From NCBI GenBank assembly GCA_016180815.1, contig JACPAN010000015.1, positions 156,807 through 220,806 of the forward strand: a DNA stretch of 64,000 nt. The letters are read 5' to 3'. Positions 46,966-54,854 of this stretch are shown here, piece after piece. Origin of the DNA: Elusimicrobiota bacterium (GTDB lineage: Bacteria > Elusimicrobiota > Elusimicrobia > JACQPE01). Position numbers and translations under genes: made by a program. Each line of letters starts with the position of its first letter. The stretch's first letter is position 1. The notes under the pieces are model-generated. The model ran no database searches. It had not been told where the DNA came from and worked only from the letters and a program-made list of their open reading frames with translations.

Positions 46966-47871
46966 ATGAAAACAAGCGTTTTTCTTTTGATTTTATTATC
47001 AGGCCCGTTTCTTTGGGCTTTGGAAATGGCGACCATGGAGGATTTTTGCGCCGAGGTTTACGGAGGGCCGTCTCAGGTCGCCGGGGAAGTAATTAATGAA
47101 TGCGGGGTTTGCGCTTGGCCGCCGGAAACCCCCGATGCCCGGGCTTGTATCCCTGAGAAGCTTTATGACCGGCTCCCTGCATTTACGATCGCCCAGATCA
47201 AATATTTGCACGGGCAAAGGGCCGTTAAGAATTCCGCGGCCGCGGCGATGGCGGCCGAGGAGGGATGCGGGACATTAGATGGAACCTGCCGGTTTTTTCC
47301 GGAGGTGCACGTGGCCGAGGCTTTTTATGAAGTCGCCGGGAATGTTGATCAGGCGGCTTGCGTGATCGCGCATGAGTTGGGGCATATCAACAAGGAGCAT
47401 TTCGACAAAATGCTGGCGGCAACAATGCGCTGGATCAGGCGCCGCGGGGGCGTGTCTCGTCTCGGCGGCTCAAAAGAAGCGGTGCGGCGTTTCAGTGAAA
47501 CCGACGAATTCGTAGAGCTCTGTAATACGCATGAGCAGGAGGCCGATGATCAGGCGATGGAAACTATGGGTTTATCGGAGTTCAAATTGGAAGAATGTTC
47601 GATTCTTTTTGGAACGTTGGGACGGGACCGGTGCCATCCTGATCCGGAAGTCAGAGCCGCCAGGGCGCGCGAGTTTGCCGAGCGCCGCCGCCGCGAAGAA
47701 GAGGAGCGGCGGCGCATGATCGAGGAATCAAGCGCGGCGACGGAACGAGCGTTAGAGCATTTGAATCAGGGTGCGGCGGATGACGGTGAAGAGGTTTGCC
47801 CCCAGTATTTTGTCGATGATTTGGGGAATCCCGTTTACAGCTGCGGGGGGGTCGGGCGCTTAGACCGCTGA
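46966..47871 (+). CDS. Secreted M48-like zinc metalloprotease
   Basis: This 301-residue protein has a signal peptide (MKTSVFLLILLSGPFLWA) and six or more Cys in the N-terminal third. VIAHELGHINKEH carries the HELGH zinc site (136-140), with a third ligand in HEQEADDQAMETMG (Glu192), the gluzincin M48 pattern. A charged coiled-coil (REFAERRRREEEERRRMIEE) and an acidic Cys-containing tail follow. It lacks the membrane helices of HtpX. The substrate is unknown. It overlaps the convergent aminotransferase by 12 bp. Confidence 0.75.
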   Translation: MKTSVFLLILLSGPFLWALEMATMEDFCAEVYGGPSQVAGEVINECGVCAWPPETPDARACIPEKLYDRLPAFTIAQIKYLHGQRAVKNSAAAAMAAEEGCGTLDGTCRFFPEVHVAEAFYEVAGNVDQAACVIAHELGHINKEHFDKMLAATMRWIRRRGGVSRLGGSKEAVRRFSETDEFVELCNTHEQEADDQAMETMGLSEFKLEECSILFGTLGRDRCHPDPEVRAARAREFAERRRREEEERRRMIEESSAATERALEHLNQGAADDGEEVCPQYFVDDLGNPVYSCGGVGRLDR

Positions 47872-49071
47872 CGCGGCGGTTTCTTTATTCCGGAGGGTTT
47901 TTAGAGAGCTGATGCGCCGCGCGGCTTCGGCTAGGCGCTCTTCGCTTTCCACCAGAGAGATGCGGACATAGCCTTCTCCGGCTTGGCCGAAGCCCGTGCC
48001 CGGTGACAGGCAAACCCCGGTTTGAAGCAGCAAATTCTTGACGAAATCGAATGATTTTTTTGTCTTGGACCAGGCCGGGATTTTCGTCCATAAATACATC
48101 GAGGCTTTGACTTTTGGGATGTCCCAGCCCGCGTTTTCGCGGGCGGCCCGCAGGAAGGCATTGCGCCGGCGCTCGTAAATTTTGGCTGTTTCTTCTTCCC
48201 CCCCGTTTTCCAGAGCCGCGATCGCGGCGCGTTGAATGAACGTGGGCACCCCATAATCGATGAACCCTTTGAATTTGGCCAGGTATCCGATCGCCTGGGC
48301 ATTGCCCAGGGCATAGCCGATGCGCCAGCCGGCCATGGAATAGGTTTTCGACAGGGAGTTAAATTCCACGGCATATTTTTTAGCGCCTGATAATTCCAGA
48401 ATGGACGGCGCGCGGTAACCGTCGAAACAAATATCGCTGTAAGGATTGTCGTAGAGGATGAGGAAGCCGTATTTGGCGGCGAGCTTCAAGGCGTCTTTCA
48501 AATAAGATTTGTTCTCGACAACGGCGCCGGTTGGGTTGTTGGGGTAATTTAAAACCATGAGCCGCGCTTTACGCAGCACAGAAGCCGGGATTTTTCCGAA
48601 ATCCATCAGGTAACCATTGTCTTCACTCAACACCGCCCAATAAGGTTTTGTCCGGGAAATGTACGGGGCGTTGACATGCGCGGGATAAGCGGGGGTTGGC
48701 ACAATCACGGTGTCGCCGGGATCAGCCAAAGCCATGAACGTATGACCAATCCCTTCTTTGGAGCCGACCAACGCCACGGCTTCGGTCGAAGGGTCGACGA
48801 CGGCATTGAAGCGTTTTTTGTAATAAGCCGCGGCCGCGGATAAAAATTCAGGAGTTCCCCGGCCGATGGGGTAGCGGTGCGTGGACGGATCGCGAACCGC
48901 CTGGGCGAGGGCTTCAACGATATGAGGCGGGGTGGGAATATCCGGATTGCCCATGCCCAGATCAATGATGTCCCGGCCCAACTCTTTTGCCTGGCGCTTA
49001 AGCTCCAGCAAATGAACGAATAGATAAGGGGGTAGGTTGGAGAGCGCTTTTGACGGTTTAACCGGAGACAC
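47860..49071 (-). CDS. Class I/II aminotransferase (DapL/AlaC-like)
   Basis: This 403-residue fold-type I PLP enzyme has DLGMGNPDIPTPPHI, LNYPNNPTGAVVE (the PLP-pocket Asn), ILYDNPYSDICF and the Schiff-base lysine in NSLSKTYSMAGWRIGYALG. Closest by pattern are LL-diaminopimelate aminotransferase and alanine transaminase AlaC; the exact substrate needs a phylogeny. It is downstream of rpsI, 17 bp from it. The aspartate-family gene asd in the same strand block fits a lysine or methionine link. Confidence 0.85.
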   Translation of the reverse strand: MSPVKPSKALSNLPPYLFVHLLELKRQAKELGRDIIDLGMGNPDIPTPPHIVEALAQAVRDPSTHRYPIGRGTPEFLSAAAAYYKKRFNAVVDPSTEAVALVGSKEGIGHTFMALADPGDTVIVPTPAYPAHVNAPYISRTKPYWAVLSEDNGYLMDFGKIPASVLRKARLMVLNYPNNPTGAVVENKSYLKDALKLAAKYGFLILYDNPYSDICFDGYRAPSILELSGAKKYAVEFNSLSKTYSMAGWRIGYALGNAQAIGYLAKFKGFIDYGVPTFIQRAAIAALENGGEEETAKIYERRRNAFLRAARENAGWDIPKVKASMYLWTKIPAWSKTKKSFDFVKNLLLQTGVCLSPGTGFGQAGEGYVRISLVESEERLAEAARRISSLKTLRNKETAASAV

Positions 49072-49088
49072 GGACGCTGAGCGCCGTA

Positions 49089-49508
49089 TCAGCGCTTGGA
49101 GAACTGGAAGCGCTTCCTGGCCTTGGGTTGGCCGGGTTTTTTACGTTCGACGATTCTGGAATCGCGGGTCAGCAGACCCTGATCACGCATGAGTTTTCTT
49201 AATTTCGGGTCAATCTTGGCGATGGCGCGGGCGATGCCCAAACGGATGGCGTCCGCCTGGCCGGTGACGCCGCCGCCCACGACTCTGGCTTGCACATCGG
49301 CTTTGTCCATCTTGGCCACGACCAAGGGTTTGACCGCCGACGCTTTCTGCCAGGGATGATTTTGGAAATAGCCTTCCATGGTTTTGCCGTTGATCATGAA
49401 TTGGCCTTCGCCTTTGGGCGTGAGCCAGACCTTGGCAATGGACGTTTTGCGCTTGCCCACCGTCAGCAGAGTGTCGTTAGTTGTTGTTTTGGGGTTTGTG
49501 GTTTCCAT
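49089..49508 (-). CDS. rpsI: 30S ribosomal protein S9
   Basis: This 139-residue protein has the S9 hallmarks: VGKRKTSIAKVWLTPKGEGQFMINGKTMEGYF, VVGGGVTGQADAIRLGIARAIAKIDPKLRKLMRDQGLLTRDSRIVERKKPGQPKARKRFQFSKR. The C-terminal KR reaches the P-site tRNA in the 30S subunit. Its start overlaps the last 32 bases of rplM, the standard L13-S9 operon. Confidence 0.97.
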   Translation of the reverse strand: METTNPKTTTNDTLLTVGKRKTSIAKVWLTPKGEGQFMINGKTMEGYFQNHPWQKASAVKPLVVAKMDKADVQARVVGGGVTGQADAIRLGIARAIAKIDPKLRKLMRDQGLLTRDSRIVERKKPGQPKARKRFQFSKR

Positions 49509-49908
49509 GGGGATGTTTGTCTCCTGCGTAGATCTTAAGGCGCCTCATCATCAGGCGGCCGAGCGAGGTTTTGGGGAGCATGCGTTTGACCGCAAATTCC
49601 ATCACGCGCTCGGGATGGTCGGATAAAAGTTTTTTGACGGGGGTGATTTTCATGCCGTCCGGATACCCGGAATGACTGAAATACTGCTTTTGAAGGATTT
49701 TTTTGCCGGTTAAGCGGATTTGAGCCGCATTGGTGACCACCACAAAATCGCCGCAATCCAAATGCGGGCTCCAGGTGGGCTTGTGTTTGCCCATCAACAG
49801 CACCGCGGCTTTGCTGGCTAAGCGGCCGAGCACCTTGTCTTTGGCGTCCAACAGATGCCAAACGCGGGTTGCGCTTAATTTGCCGACGTCGGGAAAAACG
49901 GTTTTCAT
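49477..49908 (-). CDS. rplM: 50S ribosomal protein L13
   Basis: This protein of about 143 residues from ATG 49908 (MKTVFPD) has RVWHLLDAKDKVLGRLASKAAVLLMGKHKPTWSPHLDCGDFVVVTNAAQIRLTGKK and VMEFAVKRMLPKTSLGRLMMRRLKIYAGDKHPH. A start four codons upstream is also possible. L13 is an early 50S assembly protein. The cystathionine lyase gene ends 19 bp after a divergent gap upstream; the operon continues into rpsI. Confidence 0.97.
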   Translation of the reverse strand: MKTVFPDVGKLSATRVWHLLDAKDKVLGRLASKAAVLLMGKHKPTWSPHLDCGDFVVVTNAAQIRLTGKKILQKQYFSHSGYPDGMKITPVKKLLSDHPERVMEFAVKRMLPKTSLGRLMMRRLKIYAGDKHPHGNHKPQNNN

Positions 49909-49939
49909 AGCAGCAAGCATTTTATCATTTTTTTTGTTT

Positions 49940-51136
49940 TTATCGGGAGGCGCGCAGGGCCTGTTCCAGGTCTTCGATGAGATCGTCCGGGTCTTCGATG
50001 CCCACGGACAGGCGGATCAGGGTTTCCGTGACCCCGGCTTTGCGGCGTTGTTCTTCCGGAATGGAGGCATGCGTCATGACCCAGGGGTAGCAGGCCAAAG
50101 ATTCGACGCCGCCTAAAGACTCTCCGACCGTGATGAGTTTCAAGGCCGCAAAAAAACGCTGCGCGCGCCGGGCATCGCCCTGGATATCAAAGCTGACCAT
50201 GCCGCCGAATCCGGACATTTGTTTGTTGGCGATGAGATGATTCGGGTGAGCGGGAAGCCCGGGGTAATCGACCCGGCGCACGTTGTTGTGACGGCTCAGA
50301 CATTGAGCGACGGCCGCGGCATTGGCGCAGTGTTTGTTCATGCGCAGGGCCAAGGTTTTGATGCCGCGCAAAACCAGGAAGCAATCCATGGGCCCGGGCA
50401 CAGCGCCGGCCGCGTTTTGAAGAAAACGGATTTCCTGGCTGATCTCCGGCCGGGCCGTCATCACCGCCCCGCCGATAATGTCCGAGTGGCCGCCGATGTA
50501 TTTGGTCGTAGAGTGAATAACGATATCAGCGCCGTGTTTTAAAGGCTTCTGCAGAATGGGCGTGGCAAAGGTGTTGTCGACGCAAACGAGGATGTTGGGG
50601 ACGCGTTTTTTGGCGCCTTCGGTTACGGCCGCTATATCCGTGATGGACAGCAGCGGATTTGAGGGCGTTTCAATCCAGAGCATGCGCGTTTTCGGGGTGA
50701 TCGCGGCCAGGGCTGTTTTAGTATTCGTGGTGTCGACAAATTGAAACTTGAGCCCGTAGTTTTCCCAAACCCGGCGCATGAGCCGAAATGTGCCGCCGTA
50801 GAGATCGCGGCAGACCACGATATGATCGCCCGGGCGCAAAAGCCGGAAAACAGCGTCTTCAGCCGCCAAACCGCTGGCAAAGGCCGCAGCTTCTTTGGCT
50901 CCTTCGAGGGCGGCGAGTGCCTGCTCCAAGCGGTCCCGTGTCGGGTTTTTGGTGCGGGAGTATTCGTAGCCCTTGTGTTTGCCCGGCGCTTCCTGAGCGT
51001 AGGTGGAGGTGAAATAAACCGGGGCCATCACCGCTCCGGTCAAGGGATCGGGATGGGCTCCGGCGTGCACGCACAGCGTCGCGGGGTTTTGTTCCCGGGA
51101 ACCGCCGCCTCGGCGGTTCGTCTTTGTTGGCGGCAC
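49940..51136 (-). CDS. Cystathionine gamma-synthase/lyase family PLP enzyme
   Basis: This is a 398-residue Cys/Met metabolism PLP enzyme. TLCVHAGAHPDPLTGAVMAPVYFTSTY, YEYSRTKNPTRDRLEQALAALEG, PLYGG-type ICRDLYGGTF region, and the PLP-lysine in HSTTKYIGGHSDIIGG are visible. The family includes MetB, MetC and CTH, and sequence alone does not separate them. Next to cystathionine beta-synthase, a role in transsulfuration (gamma-lyase or synthase) is most likely. It lies 5 bp after the CBS gene. Confidence 0.9.
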   Translation of the reverse strand: MPPTKTNRRGGGSREQNPATLCVHAGAHPDPLTGAVMAPVYFTSTYAQEAPGKHKGYEYSRTKNPTRDRLEQALAALEGAKEAAAFASGLAAEDAVFRLLRPGDHIVVCRDLYGGTFRLMRRVWENYGLKFQFVDTTNTKTALAAITPKTRMLWIETPSNPLLSITDIAAVTEGAKKRVPNILVCVDNTFATPILQKPLKHGADIVIHSTTKYIGGHSDIIGGAVMTARPEISQEIRFLQNAAGAVPGPMDCFLVLRGIKTLALRMNKHCANAAAVAQCLSRHNNVRRVDYPGLPAHPNHLIANKQMSGFGGMVSFDIQGDARRAQRFFAALKLITVGESLGGVESLACYPWVMTHASIPEEQRRKAGVTETLIRLSVGIEDPDDLIEDLEQALRASR

Positions 51137-51141
51137 TGCGC

Positions 51142-52521
51142 TTAGCCCTCGCCTTCCAGATTCTGATAGAGCGCGTGAATGACGTCGTATTTAGTGATGA
51201 CGCCGGATTTGCCGTTATTGGTTTTCACCAAAACCGCCGGCGTGCTGGTGGTGAGGACTTTGTAGAGCTCATCCACGAACGTCCCCTCGGTCACCACGGG
51301 CAGGGGCGGCCCCATCACCTCGCGGATAACGACGGATTTTAAATCTTTGCCGTTCATGGCCAGTTTGGTCAGGCTGTCATCGGATACTGAGCCGATAATC
51401 TGGCCCCCTTCGATGACGGGTAATTGAGAAATATCCTTCTGGCTCATTCGTTTCCATACGGCGATCGCGCTTTCTTTGGGTTCGGCGAACACCATTTCCT
51501 CGAATTTTTTGCGCCGCAGGATTTCGCCGGCGGTGATGATGTTTTCCGACGTCCAATAGCGGTTTTCCCGCATCCAGTCGTCGTTGAAAATTTTGGACAG
51601 ATAGCGCATGCCCGTGTCCGGCAAAAAAGCCGCGACAAAATCTTTCTCCGTCAATGTTTTGGATAAGTGCATGGCGGCCCAGACCGCGCCCCCGCCGGAG
51701 CCGCCGGTGAAAATTCCCTCCTCGCGGGCCAGGCGCCGGGCCGTGACAAAGCAGTCTTTATCCGTCACTTGGATCACGTCGTCGACGATTTTAAAGTCCA
51801 TGGTTCCGGGCATGATGTCTTCCCCGATGCCCTCGACCACGTAAGGATGGGCCGCGCCCATGCGTCCGGTTTTGAAATATTCCAGGTATAGGCTGCCCAC
51901 CGCGTCCACGCCGATGATTTTGACTTTTGGGTTCTTTTTTTTCAGGTATTTGCCGACCCCGGAAATCGTGCCGCCGGTGCCCATGCCGCAGACAAAATGC
52001 GTGATCCGGCCGTTGGAATCGTCCCAGATTTCCGGGCCCGTGGTTTCGAGATGGGCTTGGGGATTGGCCGGGTTTTCGTATTGATTGGGATAAAAGGCGC
52101 CTGGGATTTCCTGGGCGAGTTTTTTGGCCACGGAGTAGTAACTGCGAGGATCCTCCGGAGCAACGGCCGTGGGGCAGACGATGACTTCGGCGCCCAAGGC
52201 GCGCATCATGTTGATTTTTTCCCGGGATTGCTTGTCCGTGATCGTGAAAATCATTTTGTACCCGCGCACGGCCCCGACCAAGGCCAAACCGAATCCGGTG
52301 TTGCCGCTGGTTCCTTCGATAATCGTAGCGCCCGGCTTGAGCTTGCCTTCCCGTTCGGCCGCTTCGATCATGGTCATGGCGATGCGGTCTTTGACCGAGC
52401 CGCCGGGGTTTAAGAAATCGCATTTGACGTAGATGGAATTTTTAAAGCGCGCAGCCATGCGGTTGATTTTGACCAGCGGGGTGCGGCCCACGGCTTCAAG
52501 GATATTGTTGTAGATGGCCAT
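51142..52521 (-). CDS. Cystathionine beta-synthase with CBS domain pair
   Basis: I start at ATG 52521 (MAIYNNILEAVGRTPLVKINRM), just after the asd stop; a longer frame exists but enters asd. The 459-residue protein has a fold-type II PLP domain (Lys in NPGGSVKDRIAMTM; GTSGNTGFGLALVG phosphate loop) and, at about 335-455, two CBS domains (MSQKDISQLPVIEGGQIIGSVSDD; VLVKTNNGKSGVITKYDVIHAL). It condenses serine and homocysteine to cystathionine. The tandem with the gamma-lyase-type gene suggests reverse transsulfuration to cysteine. Confidence 0.92.
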   Translation of the reverse strand: MAIYNNILEAVGRTPLVKINRMAARFKNSIYVKCDFLNPGGSVKDRIAMTMIEAAEREGKLKPGATIIEGTSGNTGFGLALVGAVRGYKMIFTITDKQSREKINMMRALGAEVIVCPTAVAPEDPRSYYSVAKKLAQEIPGAFYPNQYENPANPQAHLETTGPEIWDDSNGRITHFVCGMGTGGTISGVGKYLKKKNPKVKIIGVDAVGSLYLEYFKTGRMGAAHPYVVEGIGEDIMPGTMDFKIVDDVIQVTDKDCFVTARRLAREEGIFTGGSGGGAVWAAMHLSKTLTEKDFVAAFLPDTGMRYLSKIFNDDWMRENRYWTSENIITAGEILRRKKFEEMVFAEPKESAIAVWKRMSQKDISQLPVIEGGQIIGSVSDDSLTKLAMNGKDLKSVVIREVMGPPLPVVTEGTFVDELYKVLTTSTPAVLVKTNNGKSGVITKYDVIHALYQNLEGEG

Positions 52522-52526
52522 GGGTG

Positions 52527-53564
52527 TCAGGCGGGCGCTTGGGCCGGGTTCAGGAACAGATCGGCAATGCCCAAAACGTTTTCCGCCGCGCCTTTTAAAA
52601 GATTGTCGCCCGAGCACCAAAGGGACAGGCCGTTGGGCCATACGGGATCGCGGCGCAGGCGGCCCACGGCAACCCCCAATTGCCCGGCGGTTTCAACCGG
52701 CGTGGGGTAAGAGCCGCTGACCGCGACGCCGGGAAAGCCGTTGTAACAATCGGTTAAAGCGCCCTGAGGCAGGGGCTTTTCCAACTCGGCCCAGACCGCC
52801 AGGGAGTGGCCGCGAAGAACGGGAACGCGCACGCAAGTCGCGGACAGGGGCAAGTCGGCCAAACCCAGGATTTTTCTGGTTTCCGCAATCACCTTGTCCT
52901 CTTCTTCCGTGAAGCCCGATTCCGTGAAGGAGCCGATCTGGGGGATGACATTGCCGGCTAAAGGCCTTGGAAAAAATCCGGAGGTTTTGATTCTACCGTT
53001 GCCCATGGTTTTGGCTTCCTGCAAGAAACCGTCTCTGGCGCGGCGGCCGGCTCCTGAAGCCGCCTGGTAGCTGGCCGCGACAACGCGCCGCAGCCCATAT
53101 TTGGCCAGGGGCGCCAGGGCCATGACCAGAACCACGGTGGTGCAGTTGGGGCTGGCGATTAATTTGGGCGGGTTGCCTTTGATGTTGTTGCCGTTGATTT
53201 CCGGGACGATGAGCGGAACGTCGGGATTTAAGCGGAAGGCGGCGGATTCATCAATGATAACCGCGCTTGTTCCGAAGAATTTTTTCAGATGGCCGCGCGA
53301 CCAATCCGTTTCAGCCAGGCTGATCAAGCAGTCGAATTCCCGGCGCTTATTATTAAGGAAGTCGCTGAAGCCGCGCACCGGCAGCGATCCGTTGCGGAAT
53401 CTGACCCGGCCGGTTCCCTTGGGATCGGTGGAAATCAGCGTCAGGTCCGTGGCCCAGCGTTTCTTGGCGAGCAGGGCCAGGAGCTCTTCCCCCACCAAGC
53501 CCCTGGGACCGATGATGCCCAGGCGGGGGTTGGGGTTTGCGGCGGGTTTCTTTGTTGCAGCCAT
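52527..53564 (-). CDS. asd: Aspartate-semialdehyde dehydrogenase
   Basis: This protein of about 345 residues from ATG 53564 has LGIIGPRGLVGEELLALLAKKR (NADP-binding), the catalytic cysteine in LIASPNCTTVVLVMALAPL, YQAASGAGRRARDGFLQE and VPVLRGHSLAVWAEL. The GAxGxVG motif reads GPRGLVG here. It makes aspartate semialdehyde for methionine, threonine and lysine. It leads the asd-CBS-CGL block. A GC-rich hairpin lies just upstream. Confidence 0.93.
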   Translation of the reverse strand: MAATKKPAANPNPRLGIIGPRGLVGEELLALLAKKRWATDLTLISTDPKGTGRVRFRNGSLPVRGFSDFLNNKRREFDCLISLAETDWSRGHLKKFFGTSAVIIDESAAFRLNPDVPLIVPEINGNNIKGNPPKLIASPNCTTVVLVMALAPLAKYGLRRVVAASYQAASGAGRRARDGFLQEAKTMGNGRIKTSGFFPRPLAGNVIPQIGSFTESGFTEEEDKVIAETRKILGLADLPLSATCVRVPVLRGHSLAVWAELEKPLPQGALTDCYNGFPGVAVSGSYPTPVETAGQLGVAVGRLRRDPVWPNGLSLWCSGDNLLKGAAENVLGIADLFLNPAQAPA

Positions 53565-53586
53565 GGGATGATTATAAAAACTTAAA

Positions 53587-53631
53587 GCCCCGCCCACGAA
53601 TGCCTTATGGATCAGAATTCAGGGGCGGGGC
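53587..53631 (-). terminator. GC-rich hairpin between the 39-residue gene and asd
   Basis: On the minus strand, GCCCCGCCC pairs with GGGCGGGGC (53587-53595 and 53623-53631) around a 27-nt loop, followed by TTTAAGTTTTT. This looks like a terminator for the 39-residue gene upstream, and could be a leader structure for asd. Confidence 0.55.
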
Positions 53632-53654
53632 GCGGTAATCTTAATTTTCGAAAG

Positions 53655-53774
53655 TTACCGGTAGCAGCGCGGGTACACGCACGGATCGTATTGCGTGGAC
53701 GTCGTCGGCATGCTCCAAACGCTCATAGCAACCAACCCCAGGAAAAGTCCCAGGATCATTCCAACCTTTGTCAT
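53655..53774 (-). CDS. 39-residue exported peptide
   Basis: A strong GGAGGAGAG ribosome site sits directly before ATG 53774. The peptide has a signal-like hydrophobic start (MTKVGMILGLFLGLVAMSV) and a short tail with Pro, Tyr and two Cys (YDPCVYPRCYR). It is followed by a hairpin terminator and preceded by tandem operator-like palindromes, so it has the outline of a separately regulated gene. The function is unknown; a secreted or membrane-anchored peptide is suggested. Confidence 0.6.
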   Translation of the reverse strand: MTKVGMILGLFLGLVAMSVWSMPTTSTQYDPCVYPRCYR

Positions 53775-53861
53775 CTCTCCTCCTTCCCGGCTCCCGGCCG
53801 GAGATTCTCCCGTTGATTTATTTAACGTAAAGAGTATGCCAGGTCAGGGGTTTCTACAAAA

Positions 53862-53897
53862 TGACTACGGTCAATTTACATACTTGACTAAAGTCAA
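53862..53897. promoter_or_regulatory. Tandem operator-like inverted repeats
   Basis: TGACTACGGTCA (53862-53873) and TTGACTAAAGTCAA (53884-53897) are two inverted repeats. On the minus strand they read as two direct copies of AATTGAC-N3-AGTCA, with centres about 23 bp apart, roughly two helical turns. They lie upstream of the 39-residue gene and just after the end of the PorV-like gene. The binding protein is unknown. Confidence 0.45.
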
Positions 53898-53917
53898 TTG
53901 TCTTAAGGATCAGAGCA

Positions 53918-54832
53918 TCACCATCTCGCGCCCAAACTCACCCGGTGCGTGTCTCCTAGCTCCCCGAACGGGGTCATGGAATAGTCCAGTCGGTATTGGG
54001 CAATCTTCAAGCCAAATCCCGCGCCCAGGCCGGAAAGGGAATTCCGACCGCCGATTTCGGTGAGTGAGTAGCCGGCCCTCAGCGCGAATGAACCTCCTAG
54101 ACCGTACTCCGTGCCCATGGCCCAGATTGTTTTTTTGTCATAAACCCTGTATTTGATATCAGCAGCCAAAACAAAAGAGCCGAAGGCATGATAACCCAAG
54201 CCTGAGGACAGGGTTAGAGGGAGTTTCGTTCTTTCTTCGATAAATTTAATCCCCGGTCCCAAATTTTGAACGGCCAAGCCGAAAGAAAGCGGGGTTGCTT
54301 GAAGATGCCGCATGGCCCCCAGATCAAGGGCGAATCCCTGCCCTTGATAAGCGCCGATTCTGCTTTGAATGAGTTTTAATCCCAAACCAAGCCGGGTCTC
54401 TAAAGACAAGCGCCTGCCTAAAGCCAAGGAAAACGCCGAGTCCCTGGCTGAGAAATCAGATGTTTTCCTGCCTTGGGCATCCCTGCCTTCTTGCTGAGGC
54501 TGGCTGAGCATGGAAACCCCGAATCCCAAGGTTCCGATTTTTGACGGGTATCCTATACCCAGAAAATCGAAGTTTGATCCTAACAGCCACTCGGAATGCA
54601 TGGCGGAAATTTCTTTCTTGCTTAACGAGCTTAAACCCGCAGGATTCCAATAAAGAGCCGTGGCATCATGGGCCATGGCCGTGTAAGCCCCTCCCAAGCC
54701 GATGGGCCGGGCCCCGACTCCGATTTTAAGGAAGGAAAGCCCGGATTGAGTCTCAGCCCATAGACTCGCAGCAATCCCCATCGTCATTCCCGCGAAGGCG
54801 GGAATCCAGACCCATTTTAATTTCCCTCTCAT
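53918..54832 (-). CDS. PorV/PorQ-like outer-membrane protein
   Basis: This 304-residue protein has SFLKIGVGARPIGLGGAYTAMAHDATALYWNPAGLSSLSKKEISAMHSEWL at the start of the mature part, the FadL/PorV-type N-terminal signature, many beta strands (LGLGLKLIQSRIGAYQGQG, FVLAADIKYRVYD, GAGFGLKIAQYRLDYSMTPFG) and a final W, as in barrels. PorV shuttles cargo in type IX secretion. The N-terminus contains WIPAFAGMT, encoded by an inverted repeat (54786-54805), so the true start is uncertain. Confidence 0.8.
   Translation of the reverse strand: MRGKLKWVWIPAFAGMTMGIAASLWAETQSGLSFLKIGVGARPIGLGGAYTAMAHDATALYWNPAGLSSLSKKEISAMHSEWLLGSNFDFLGIGYPSKIGTLGFGVSMLSQPQQEGRDAQGRKTSDFSARDSAFSLALGRRLSLETRLGLGLKLIQSRIGAYQGQGFALDLGAMRHLQATPLSFGLAVQNLGPGIKFIEERTKLPLTLSSGLGYHAFGSFVLAADIKYRVYDKKTIWAMGTEYGLGGSFALRAGYSLTEIGGRNSLSGLGAGFGLKIAQYRLDYSMTPFGELGDTHRVSLGARW
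54786..54805. repeat. 20-bp inverted repeat inside the PorV-like signal peptide region
   Basis: ATTCCCGC-GAAG-GCGGGAAT is a perfect palindrome of 8-bp arms. It is a widely dispersed REP-like sequence in many genomes; translated, it gives the familiar IPAFAG. Here it is in frame within the N-terminal coding region. Confidence 0.7.
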
Positions 54833-54854
54833 AGCAGCTAATCACCTCCTTAAA

